Shown: positions 24,286 to 35,232 of the stretch, in pieces
Position numbering within the stretch: position 1 is the stretch's first letter
Layout: every line of letters starts with the position of its first letter
Assembly (NCBI GenBank): GCA_026260175.1
Contig: JAKCWW010000484.1
Span: 3,892-67,891, forward strand
Length of the DNA: 64,000 nucleotides
Reading direction: 5' to 3'
From: Reticulitermes lucifugus
Lineage: Eukaryota > Arthropoda > Insecta > Blattodea > Rhinotermitidae
Notes under the pieces: generated by a model
Databases searched by the model: none
What the model was told of the DNA's origin: nothing
What the model saw: only the letters and a program-made list of their open reading frames with translations
Program-made: the position numbers and the translations under genes

Positions 24286-24544
24286 GGGACCCAACTAATC
24301 AGAAAACTTCATATATACCCAAGTTGGAAACACGGCCATTTACGATACACCCTGTGTCTGAAATACTCAAAGACGAAGGTCAATGTCCAAAATCATTTTC
24401 TAGCTTTTTATACCACAACATCGTCAGAAACCTTCGGATATTTTTAGTTCGCCTTTTGAATAATATCAGTATCTCATTTAATAACTGGGTTTTACCATCA
24501 AATACAACATGTCTTGTTATATTAGTCATTTAATTTAGTCCGAC

Positions 24545-24592
24545 GCATTTCGAACCTACATGTTTTCATCAAACGATTCATATTTGAAATTA
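24545..24592 (-). ncRNA. Hammerhead-like relic
   Basis: On the minus strand TTTGATGA, a short loop region and GTTCGAAATGCGTC keep the hammerhead spacing. C3 and much of stem II are altered. Low confidence. Confidence 0.25.
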
Positions 24593-24599
24593 CTGAGGT

Positions 24600-25590
24600 T
24601 TACTATATGCTACTTTTATGCGATAATTAACCACCGGATGTTAAATATTCGTTAGAACTTAGTCACTCGTCTTAAAATATATTAAACGATTGTTTAAACT
24701 AAAAGTCGTCCGCTAAAATATTTGTCGATGTATTCTAACCTTAAAATCCCTATGAAAAGTATCTGTGCAAATTTTCACTTTATTTGTTTACCTACTCAGT
24801 AAAGGCGTTAGCTGAAGACCTATTTATCGTGTGAAGGTGAAGGTCGTAAAGCAATGTAATTTATTATTTCTATCCCGTGTCTGACACGCATTCTTGTACA
24901 TCTCACGTCAGTCCAGTTCCATGTTATTCATAGTCAAGTTTGTTCTCCCTTAATTCTTTTGCCATCGTGAGGATGAGATAAAGGCTGGTGCTGATAATTA
25001 CTGTCGCAGAATTAGAATCACGTCTCTTCCTTTTTAAGATGGAGGAAGATACCAGATCTCTGGACACGATTCACCGTTGTTATTACGACGGAGTTGAGGG
25101 AATTAGTCCGATGGCATGAAGAATAAATGGTGAGGATTTGGAAAGCGGGATTTTGTGCTGATCGTCCGAATTGAAGCGTCTGGTGAAGGAAGTGTTGGCG
25201 TATGATAGGGCGTGGCTTGAACATCCTTAGTGCCAATTTGCCTTTCATCACATCAAGAGTAAAAATCGCAGTCCCCCTACATACTCCTTGCCTAAAAGCA
25301 TAGATGTTTATTTTCTGCCTTTTTTTTCGAATAAGACATTCACTGCGTACTATTTCTGCGTGATGTATAAACGTTTACTTTGTTTAATGTTTGGCAGGTA
25401 CTAGAACAATAAACATACTGTACAGAATAAATAATAATTAACTAATTAACTAAGCGAATCTCAATACTATTAACATCGCATTCCATCTCATAAAGAACAC
25501 AGTTTCTCTCCAATAGGAAGACCAACCGGCTACTGATCTTAGGGAAATCAAAAATACTTTTAAGGTGAAACATCCCCATTGTGCGCCAGT
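24600..25590. other. No recognisable gene
   Basis: Nothing identifiable. Confidence 0.35.
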
Positions 25591-25649
25591 CAAATATATA
25601 CATTCCAAACCACTGTCATGCACAATAAAATTTACAAATTTACAGGTTA

Positions 25650-25687
25650 CTAGTTTCGGCTTTCAATTAAGCCATCATCAAACCTGT
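25650..25687 (-). ncRNA. Hammerhead motif, left arm, C3 mutated
   Basis: Minus strand: stem I CAGGT pairs with ACCTG, the core reads TTGATGA (C3 replaced by T), stem II GGCTT pairs with AAGCC, then GAAA, stem III ACTAGT and cleavage-site A. Only C3 departs from consensus. Confidence 0.65.
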
Positions 25688-25790
25688 TAAATATCAAGAG
25701 CCATAAAGACACTTATACCTTCATGTGTAAGGGAATGAGATCTCAATCTCACTTCAAGGTATACGTATTTGTATGGCTCTTGATATTTAA

Positions 25791-25835
25791 CAGGTCTGAT
25801 GATGGCTTAATTGATGAACTGAAACTAGTGACCTC
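25791..25835 (+). ncRNA. Hammerhead motif, right arm, stem II lost
   Basis: Stem I AGGT pairs with ACCT, the core CTGATGA is at 25,796-25,802, GAAA at 25,821-25,824 and stem III ACTAGT at 25,824-25,829. Stem II no longer pairs. The nucleotide before the cleavage point is G25830, not A, C or T. Confidence 0.6.
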
Positions 25836-25889
25836 TAAATTTGTAAATTTTATTGTGTATGACGGTGGTTTGGAATGTATATAACAAAC

Positions 25890-26233
25890 AATAATACAAT
25901 ATAGCAAACCGCAGTTTTCTTATTCTTATGGCACTTGGTGCATATGAGCTGCCACTGGGCTTTAAAAGGTTAAAAACATCTGAGTTGTTTATCCTAGATT
26001 ATATAAATAAAATATACGCTTATTTTTGTGGCGTAAAAATACCGATTTTTATCTTACAAGTTTCTGTGACCGTCCGTCATACTGTACCAATTCTCTATAC
26101 CTTACACATTTCCATCTCTCATTCTTCCGTCATTATCCCACCACTGAACACATTTTCAGATTCATCTCGTAAAATGTATATCATATATATGTATAAAGGT
26201 ATATAGGTACATATGCATATAGGCCTATGTGAT
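25890..26233. other. No recognisable gene
   Basis: A 92-codon chance frame with no motif. Confidence 0.3.
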
Positions 26234-26234
26234 T

Positions 26235-26267
<33 letters not shown>

Positions 26268-26268
26268 C
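26234..26268. repeat. (TA)n(TG)n microsatellite
   Basis: An alternating TA run passes into TG repeats. Confidence 0.9.
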
Positions 26269-27645
26269 TTACGTAAGGAACAATTCCGAACACGGCTCTT
26301 CTGTACTTTCTGGGCCATTTTCACACACATTTAGACAGTCACTAAGCTCCTTACATAATATGATACACTATACGGCTTTTCCTGCGCAGGCCTTGAAACG
26401 AAATTGACAATCATGTATCTTACAGCAGCTAAGAAGCTACTGTCAAAATACCGATTTAAATTACGGATATCTTCTCTTAGTAATAACACTAATCTGCTAC
26501 AGAAATGGGTAGAGTACATTGTACGACAGTTGATGTAATAATTATTGTTCAGACAGCAGTTATTGCAAATTACTGCAACTTAATTAGACTTTAATAGCTG
26601 TCACGAGTGACGATTGCCAAATGTAATCACCAATAAGCATCCCTCTTTAAGTGTGAAAAGTGTATTTTAATTGAAAACGTCATTTTCGTCTCTGAGTTCC
26701 AGCTGGAACGTTCTGTTCACACATGTTACGTTTCCACCACAGATAGCCTAATACACATTTCAGTTAAAACTGACTGTCTTTAAATGACGGAGTGGCATTC
26801 AAATTACATCAATTTGTCCCCAAATAAAAGTAGATTAAATACAAATTATTTACATGTCAGGCCACTAGATCTACTGCATACTTATGTTAATTATTAGTTA
26901 ACTAACTTAATTGGTAATGACAGTCACTCTGTAGTTCGTTGAAATGTTTATATACGTGATATTTCTCCAACACAGCACCATGTTATATCAAGCAAAATGA
27001 ATTAATGAATGAATCTGGCAGGAAGAAAATGATAAAATAAATATTTCCGTATCTAAGAATAGGGTTGATTACAATGATTATGTGCTGACCTACGTGTAGT
27101 TTCAAGAAGCATACTTGCAGATTTTTCATCACGTTTTGACGACGACTAATCTGCAATTAACAGACCAGTCAAAAGTTAAAAGTATTTACCACACCATGCC
27201 ACAAATTATTTCGCTTGTACTTGTATCAAATCTTAACACAACTGTAATTATGTCAGACAGTGAGCCATTTTTCAGAAATTTGTTATTCAATTTTAGCTTC
27301 ATATAAATTAAATACGTTAACAAAACTAATAGTCTTAACACATACTATTCACTTCCAAACACGTGGGAATCCAATACTAGGATATCGACGTACAGTAGCT
27401 AGAGGTAACGGCAGGCAACATGTGTCAACCCGATAACGAATTATTGATTTTTGTGCATCTGTGCTGTAAAACAACGTGGATACGGAACTGGAAGATGTCA
27501 TGCTCATTATGAGTGTTACTGAAGTTAAAACTCCTCTAGCCCTGCAAGGGTGCCACACCCTATTGAACAGAAACTGTCTTTTATAAAAAGTCACCCATTT
27601 TTTAAAAGAGGGTGGAGGGACAGAAAATGCAAGAATGCAAGAAAA
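26269..27645. other. No recognisable gene
   Basis: AT-rich; nothing identifiable. Confidence 0.35.
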
Positions 27646-27649
27646 TGTA

Positions 27650-27834
27650 CAGTCGAACTCCATTATAACGTCATGAAATGGACTGAATATTTTGTGTCGT
27701 TATAGACGAGTGTCGTTCTAAGTAAGGAGTATAATGCTATGGTTAATAGTGAGGAATTAATTGGTACTACAGAACATGTGACGTTATGTGCGTGGTGTCG
27801 CTTAAACCGATGTCGTTGTAACCGGGTTCTACTG
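27650..27834. mobile_element. pogo/Tigger-type MITE, 185 bp
   Basis: The left end CAGTCGAACTCC...TATAACG and the inverted right end CAGTAGAACCCGG...ACAACG match at 15 of 21 positions. TA dinucleotides flank both sides (27,648-49 and 27,835-36), as expected for pogo-like insertion. There is no coding capacity. Confidence 0.8.
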
Positions 27835-27920
27835 TATTTACCTGGGAGAAGTCTGTAGTTTCTATCCTGTTTAATATCGCAACTAAAACTTTGAAGGAAT
27901 AAAACTCAGATTACGAAATT

Positions 27921-28056
27921 CAATATGGTGGTTATTATACCGCCCTCACAACTTTACTAGAAACAGTATCACATTAAGAATGGCATTCTTATTGTGACAC
28001 TGTAAGTAGCAAAGATTAGTACAGTTGTGAGGACGGTAATAATAACCACCGTATTG
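27921..28056. mobile_element. 136-bp hairpin MITE
   Basis: The whole element is an imperfect palindrome. CAATATGGTGGTTATTATAC at the left faces its inverse ending in CACCGTATTG at the right, and the centre is AAGAATG/GCATTCTT. A 14-bp word ATTACGAAATTCAA occurs at 27,910 and again at 28,090, so a slightly larger inserted unit is possible. Confidence 0.75.
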
Positions 28057-28529
28057 TCGAACTACTCACATCAGGATACGTAAATTTAAATTACGAAATT
28101 CAAATGTACTTGCGTAATTAAAAATACAGAATTGTGAAAAATGATTGAAATCACTGCATTCACGCAGAAAAATTCTACCCAAATACTTTCGCATCGCTTT
28201 AACTACAGTGGACACTGTACACACTGCAAATGTATGGAATGAATAATTTCGCACGTATCATCTTTGAGTGTTCACTATTTGATCTGCGGCAGAAAATAAC
28301 AAAAAGTATACTTGCACTTCTACGCAGAGCTTATGCACATTTAATGCAAATTTCAACTACGATGGATGACTCCAAAACAAGGTACATTCATGAAGTTGGT
28401 ACAAATGACATTCGATGACTAACAAGATGTAAATTTGTGTTTTTAATTCACGCAAATTGAGATAAAATTTAACAATATGTGGAGTGTGTCCCGAAAAGAA
28501 AATTTAGTCCGAGCAAAATATACAGGCTT

Positions 28530-28640
28530 TACGATGGACGGCTCGTTCAGGTATGTGTGTCTAATTGTGTGTGCTCTGCAAACCTCAAAACGAGGCGGCC
28601 TGGGCCTGACTTGGGCAGCAGCGTCACAGAAATTAAGAAT
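28530..28640 (+). mobile_element. 3' fragment of the GGCCTAGGCC-type SINE
   Basis: CTCAAAACGAGGCGGCCTGG then GCCTGACTTGGGCAG matches the SINE 3' end with mutations. The tRNA head is absent. Confidence 0.55.
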
Positions 28641-29145
28641 ATAATGCACGAGAATGTATACGAAAGTAATTAGAATGTACGTTGTGTGAAGAAGCCACGC
28701 GAATCGCGGTATTTGGGAAAAAATTCGAAAGTCTTTGTGATTTTGATATACGAGTTCGACGACCATAGTTAAATGAAAACTTTGGTGTATTGGCATTTGG
28801 AAAACGTCATGCAATTCAGCCCTTTAACCTTTTACAAAAATATGGTAATACATGTTCCACATTCTTTTAACTTTCATACACCAGTTAATTTGTCCACAGA
28901 GTGTATTGACAAAGTGATGGACAAGGTACGAACTGAAATTTGGTATACTACTTAATATGAAATTCTTGCTTCAGAAATTAATTAATACGTGCATGTATTT
29001 GTTGACAATGTAATTGACAAGTGCGCAACAAAAGCAAATCCAAAGTGGTGTACAAATTACGTCTTTTCTGTAATTAATGTACATAATTATGATAATATAT
29101 CACGTGAAAGAAAAAGTAGGCATGAAGTAAAATGAAAGGGAAGAA
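28641..29145. other. No recognisable gene
   Basis: Nothing identifiable. Confidence 0.35.
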
Positions 29146-29520
29146 TGTTTTTGCCGATCTCTGTGGCCGAGCGGTCTAAGGCGTATGTCTGTGGCCGCTC
29201 GCTGGAATTGTGGGTGCGAATCCCGCTAAGGGCATGGATGTCTGTCTGTTGTGAGTTGTGAATATAGTATGTGTCCCACGTCCAGATGTGTCCTACCGAG
29301 TGTGCGTGTGTCACTGAGTGTAATCACGCGCAACAATAACAATATAGTATGTGTCCCACGTCCAGATGTGTCCTACCGAGTGTGCGTGTNTCACTGAGTN
29401 TAATCACGCGCAACAATAACAATATAGTATGTGTCCCACGTCCAGATGTGTCCTACCGAGTGTGCGTGTTTCACTGAGTGTAAACACGCGCAACAATAAC
29501 CCTCTACACCTACAATGAGG
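29146..29520 (+). mobile_element. tRNA-derived SINE with expanded body
   Basis: The head has GTGGCCGAGCGGTCTAAGGC (A box) and GGGTGCGAATCCCGC (B box), close to a tRNA-Leu or Ser style. The body is replaced by three tandem 80-bp units, then a short CTACAATGAGGAAG end. Other family members have a single body unit. Confidence 0.85.
29261..29500 (+). repeat. Three exact-period 80-bp tandem units inside a SINE
   Basis: Units start at 29,261, 29,341 and 29,421 with AATATAGTATGTGTCCCACG. They are nearly identical; differences are one AAT/AAA change, a G/T change and two N calls (29,390 and 29,400) in the middle unit. Each holds the TGTCCTACCGAGTGTGCG body motif. Confidence 0.95.
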
Positions 29521-29839
29521 AAGAAGAAGTGGTCGGACTAAGAAAGAATAGAGAAAATGTTGTTTATACATGGCCTAACGTAAGTTTAAAAAGAAAGGTA
29601 TAGGCTATTGCATCGAGACATAATATCCATTGGTTATAAATGTGAATGAGTAAGTAAATCGATATTATGTCTTCGGAACTAAAGTGAAAAGGTAGGCATT
29701 GCAAGTATAACGTAATATTGAGGCGCATTCGCATAATTCTTGACATGGAAACGCAAAAATACGTTCCCTTTGTGTTGTTTACGTAAATATGTCGCTGTCA
29801 ACAATGTAATGAATATTTAAATTTTATCACGGAAGTACA

Positions 29840-30110
29840 AAAATGCATTTTCTGTCTTGTTGCGCTACATATGTTGCTGCCAACATTATCAAACACACTT
29901 GGGTCTTCATGTAAAATGCTCGATATGTTTGTCCGATATGATCCAAATCTGGATTTCCTCGACAGATTTTCATGAAGTTCCCAAACGAAAATTCTCAAAA
30001 ATTCGCCCGGTTGGAGCCGCGCTGATACTTGCAGACAGACGGACGGACACACATGACGAAGCTATTAGGCGCCTTGCGCGACTTACGCGAACGCGCCTAA
30101 AAATCCTCAC
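29840..30110 (+). mobile_element. Copy of the long dispersed repeat, 3' part
   Basis: AGATTTTCATGAAGTTCCCA, GGAGCCGCGCTGATACTTGC, GACAGACGGACGGACACAC and GACGAAGCTATTAGGCGCC follow the module order of 20.9-21.4 kb. Confidence 0.65.
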
Positions 30111-30149
30111 CCTAATTAAGGATTTTGTTTCCCAGTTCTATAGAAAACA

Positions 30150-30360
30150 ATATAAATGTACTCAGGCCTTCATGTGAAATGCCCTATTTTTGTCAAATTT
30201 TAACCAAATTTGGCGTTTTTCGACAGAGTTTCGTACAAGCCTGCTATATACAATTTCACAAAAATCTCTACAGTGGAAGCTGCGCTGATACTTGCTGACA
30301 GACGGACGGAAGTGGGAAAGCCAATAGGCGCCTTTCGCGGCTAGGCAAAGAGCCTAAATG
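30150..30360 (+). mobile_element. Adjacent second copy of the long dispersed repeat
   Basis: ACAGTGGAAGCTGCGCTGAT, GACAGACGGACGGAAG and AATAGGCGCCTTTCGCGGC repeat the previous copy about 260 bp downstream, giving a tandem pair. Confidence 0.65.
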
Positions 30361-32725
30361 CAGTGATAAAATAAGGATAAAAGCTTGCTTTTAACACTTA
30401 GTCTTAAATATGTCTTCTGTTTAATATAGAGGCACAAATATTCCACCCTCAATAACTATGACAGATAAAAAATACTTCCTTTTCTATGTATAGTACATAT
30501 GTAGTAATTTACTTATTTGTAATTTATGAACATATGTGAAGAACACTGACATAACAAATAACGCCAGAAGTGCAGACCCTTTTAAACACATGCGAAATAC
30601 CAATGTTAACAAACATTCAACATTCTGTCTGTAACCCAAATTGCGGTACTGTAGAGAAACTAGTTAATACTTCATAGCGTTTCTTTCTCCCACAGGGACC
30701 TAATTATTGCAATATATTTGACTTTTGCGCATCTAATAATTCTGTTTACAGTATGCTGAATTTATCCTATTCAAGCAGTATGAGTCCGATGAAGTTATTT
30801 TAAATTTCGTAAAGTACCGTTACTTAATAACTAGTACCAGCCTTCCCCACTTAGGAAGATCGTCTTCTGTACCTTCCTTCCACTTTCTATATTTTCTAAC
30901 GGACAATGAACAATGGCAGCTGTAAAATATACGAGAAGTGAGAGTGGGAGAGAAATGAGAGAAGTTCAACTGGGGAGAAAGGGAGAACCTCGCAGAAATC
31001 TGCATGCAAGGGAGCCTTCACAGGGTAGAATGATTTAGAGGGGCATCATAAAATTCTACAACACACTCATATGAATTTCTACAGCACGTCACAAAATATG
31101 GAACGATCCGCTTGAGGTTTATATTAGTTAAAAGTGGAACAGCGCTGACTTTCTCAGATGTTCGCCTTATATCATGTCATTTCACCTTTCAAACTTGTTC
31201 AGAATTCTTCAAGGTAGTCTCGTCCCTACCCCACGATTTTGTACTGTCGCCTTGTTTCACTATTATTTAGGGTAGAGATTTAAATAATACAAATATGGGA
31301 TGGCTCCTGGTGTCATGACGTCATCTGTCTGTTGTTTTAAAAAGCATGAATAACGGTTATATTAAGCGCTATCTTAAGTCTACCTTTCTTAATAAAATTA
31401 AGGAATATATGCTAATAACTTTCGTCAGTAGGCAGGCAAATTCTTTCACACACACTCTTCTTTGAGACTAGCGTTATTTGTAATATACAGGCCTACTTCA
31501 GCTTGTTGTCCTTATTGTGTGTCTTTTTACGTTACAGCGCATGTTATTACTGCTATGAAAAGGAAATTTGGGATCTGATTCAGTACGTGTTTAGTACAGA
31601 GTTTCAAACCTACCGTAAACCACCGATTTCCAGTAGATTAACTCAACTTTGGAAATGTACACAATAATTTCCTTCTAAACATCTTTGCCAAGCACTGAGG
31701 CCTCCATTTACTCAACGTAGCTGAAGTAATAAGACTTTTGTGCAAACGTCAATCATATTATAAAAGGCCGTGTCACGTTAATCTTACCCTCAAATTAATG
31801 AAATACATAATTAATAGATATACACAGTCTCAGCATACCTCTTAACTACTTGCGGTATGTAAATTATTTTCATATCTGAAACAATTCGTATTTCAATTAC
31901 AGAACACAGCCAACAAAGCATTACAATTATTTCAAAACAACTGTAACCGCAATGTAACTGAATTATTATCGGTTCAGTTATTATGAGTTATGTCGTGGTC
32001 TAAATTTTGTTTACCTAATTTGCCTGTTTGAGGTAAACCAAAATGTTTTAATGGACTTTCCCTCAGTACTTATAGAGGGCAGTTATTTTGTCCGCACTTG
32101 ATAAAGCTCGCGTTCATATCGCTGAGATTCCTCTTCACTTTTCAAAGCTAGCAAAAGTACTAAAATATTTAAGCATGAAATTATACTTTGTTATGTTGAA
32201 AGATTCTGTTCCTACCTCACAGTGCATACATTGCAACTTGATACTGCATAGCCCAACGAGTTAACGCTCTTTCGGGAAGGAACCGCCATTTATAGAGAGA
32301 ATCATAAGAAAAGGAACAGTTACACTTTGTGTGGAAAATAAGGAATTTAAAACAGGAATTCAGGTGATATGGTACATAAGCTACTGTGATTTAAATGGTT
32401 AAAAGTTACTGTATAATCGAGAGTACATTTGAGATATAACACATGCCGGTGGATGATACAAGATGTGCCCAATTATGCGTACGGTTTATGCAGTGACTAA
32501 GTAAATAGAAAGTAAGTCAGTGATTCTAAAATTGCGCCCTGTGGAGCAGAAGAGCGAGGGGAAACGTTTTTAGGGGATCTGCGATAACTTTCTGTAATGA
32601 CTGGAGCGACGAATTTAGTTACACGGATTTCTTGAGCTTAAAGAATGGAATGTCGTTTTCACAGTGAACGTACACTGCCTCTTGTAAACTACATCCACGA
32701 AACTCCCTGTGCAATATTGACTGAA
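30361..32725. other. No recognisable gene
   Basis: About 2.4 kb of AT-rich sequence with no recognisable similarity. Confidence 0.35.
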
Positions 32726-33338
32726 GGCCGAGAAGGTAATGAAATTATTAAAATTACAGATAATTCACAAGCCAAATGTCAGAATAAATATAATGCCAAA
32801 CGAACAAACACTAATTTTAGCGTGTTAAGAGCTTCCTTTCATTTGAGATTAACGTAAAATTTTAATGTCGGGTAGTACCGGACACTTAAGCTATTTTGTC
32901 GATAATTTCTTTTCGGTGAGACGAAATAACAAATCGCAAACAGCATATGAAAATTTATGAGTTTCTTTACTTATAAACCTATGTTAAACACTATAGTTTT
33001 ATTTTATGATAAGGATATAATAAGGCAAAAACAAGTCTATTTTCGCAGCATGATGAAATACGTCGGGTAGTACCGGACACGATATCCTTTCAAATGGCAA
33101 AGCAGTTAAATGTTAATTTTAGCTTTGCAAATATCACATTTATAAAAAAAATGATTTCCTTCTGTGTCTGCGCAGTTTTCATGAGCCCACTTATTACAAA
33201 TGTGCATTGTATCCAGTCCCCATCAAAAGATTTACCAGAAATGATGAACTCAGTTTCTTTAGGCCTATCTACCTTTGAATCCACTTGAGCACTGGATTGC
33301 AGTCGTCTTTTACTGGCAGTGTGACTTTTGGTATCCTG

Positions 33339-35116
33339 TCATTTGTTGAGACAATTTTTGCCACGGGTTTCTTTCCTCTTTCTCTGATGATCAGCCTTGT
33401 TTACCTTTGCCTGTCTTTTTTCTTCTAACTTGATTTTGAAGGGGCTTGAAGGCAGGATCTCGCTTCCTTCACTGCGACGTTTTCTAATTGTTAACCTCCG
33501 TTCAGCTTCATGAGGACCAAGAGAAATTTTGTTCAACATCGCTTGTAATGAACATTTTTTGTAGGATGCAGCTGGTTGCTGTCTTGATGATTCAGTTAAT
33601 GATATGGGTAACTGATGGGAATTACACTGTTTTGGTGATCTGTTTAGTAGGTCTTCGGCTGTCTGAGGAAACAGTGGTTCAGTCGGAGACTGTGAAGATG
33701 ATGCGGCGAACTTTTGTAATAGAGATTGAGATGTTGATGCAGCTGGTAGGTATTTTGGTGACGGCAAGGACTCTGATCCGACGGTTGCAGGATAGATTTC
33801 TGGATCAAAGACAGGGGTGCTGTCATCTTTGGCATCAGGAAATGCAGTTCCAGCGTGCTGAGAATCTGAGAAATCTAGCCCCGAAAGGGGAAGGAAGTCT
33901 AAATCGGAGAAAATCCCACGATTTAACGTACAAATACCTGTACAAGCGAAAGCCGACTTAGCAAGCTCCATTCGGAAAATCTTAGTAAATGCGATGTTGA
34001 CAAGGCCTACAATATCCTTCACTCCAATTTTCAGGTACGAATATTTACGCATCCACTGAGCACAGGCTTCGTTAAATGCATTTTTTAAGGGTTTCATAAT
34101 AGCGCGGTCAAAAGGTTGAAGCTTGTGAGTGGTATGGGGAGGCTAAACTTAGAATGTGCACATGATGCAGCTCAAGCGAAAAGGATCATGTCTAAATTCT
34201 TGTGGCTTGCATGGCTGTCAACAATCAACAGCATTCAGCCATTTCAGGAACCCTTCGCTGGTGATCCATCCATTTGGTTCAGCGTCAAACAAGCTTTCTT
34301 CTGAATGTCTTTCTTAATCTCATTGTCCAGTCTCACCCTTGGAAATACAAACAGAGGCGGAATAAACTATTAGCCAGCCGCATTGATGCACAAAAGCACA
34401 GTAACGTTTCTTCACTTTCTCCTGAGGTCAGTTTTCCCACCTGCCTTTTCCCTTTAACTGTTAAGACTTTCGCTACATTCTGATGGACGCAGGACACCCC
34501 CGTTTCATCCGCGTTGAAAATTCTTGATGGTGGAAAGTGATGCTTGCCAGTCAGTTCGCTCAGTTTATCAAACAATAGTACCACTTGTAGTTTATTGAAG
34601 CCGGCAGCTCTCTGCACACTTGTTGCCTCTGCAAACCTTAAACTTAAGTCGGGGTGTCTTGTCATGAAGTATTTTCCTGCAGTTCTTGTTTACTGATTAA
34701 ATCGATGTGAAATTTTCAAATTTTCGGTAAATTCAAACGACAGTCTTCCAAATTCTTTTTTTGTAAGTGGCATGAGCCTACTGTCCAGGTGTTTAACGTA
34801 AGCCACCACTCTTCTTCTTGTTCATCAGAAAAGTCCTTCTGAATGTACCCATGTCTGGCGCAATTATCACATTTCTCCCTTTGGTAAGTTTCATCAATCT
34901 GTCGTGCAATGAACTGTTAGGAACTGAATAAGCTTCACTTGCTTGTCTTACTGACATATTCTTACTCCGAACATTATCAATAGTAACTTTCATTTGCGCC
35001 TCCGTCCAGTGGTCTCGTTTTCCTGCAGTGTTTCCTTTCCTCTCCGTTTTGATTTTATTGTCTAGGGCCCATAAAGAAAAGTAACACAACAATGAAACAT
35101 GTATATTTATTATCAC
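33339..35116 (-). pseudogene. pogo/jerky-like transposase with frameshifts
   Basis: The N-terminal frame (35,116-34,793) has KRDHWTEAQMKVTIDNVRS and SVRQASEAYSVPNSSLHDRL, a Psq-type helix-turn-helix. A second frame (34,665-34,333) has PDLSLRFAEATSVQRAAGFN and the first catalytic Asp in FNADETGVS. The second Asp is in IVDSHASHKN, minus strand near 34,215. The third is in KLQPFDRAIMKPLK, at about 34,120, where the last frame (34,097-33,339) begins. That frame holds FRMELAKSAFACTGICTLNR, then a Ser/Pro-rich linker and a basic tail EILPSSPFKIKLEEKR. All three DDE-superfamily aspartates remain, but frameshifts between the blocks break the gene. The CENPB-like segment between 34,790 and 34,670 is not readable. 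Relatives are jerky, Tigger and pogo transposases. The initiator Met at 35,116 is not assured. Confidence 0.85.
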
Positions 35117-35232
35117 CAGTAACTTAATAACACATGCAGACGCGTTGCGGTAAAAATCTTTATGTATTTTGTTCGATACAACCCGAAAATTTTTGCCCGA
35201 TACTAGTCGAAAAGCAAAGTAACAAACATGGC

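Larger units (their letters stand above)
25595..25884. repeat. 290-bp near-palindrome with a hammerhead in each arm
   Basis: Left arm 25,595-25,726 and right arm 25,751-25,884 are inverted copies with few mismatches. The loop is about 25 bp. Shared pieces are TATATACATTCCAAACCAC at the outside and AAATATCAAGAGCCATA near the centre. Each arm carries a hammerhead motif pointing outward. This looks like two retroelement ends in opposite orientation. Confidence 0.85.

Noticed and set aside
28443-28814. 123-codon minus-strand frame
   Set aside because: No recognised domain, and it overlaps a SINE 3' fragment.
29146-29230. Genuine tRNA-Leu or tRNA-Ser gene
   Set aside because: A and B boxes are present, but the acceptor stem does not close and the SINE body follows directly.
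33488-33961. 157-codon plus-strand frame
   Set aside because: Antisense shadow of the pogo-like transposase C-terminus.
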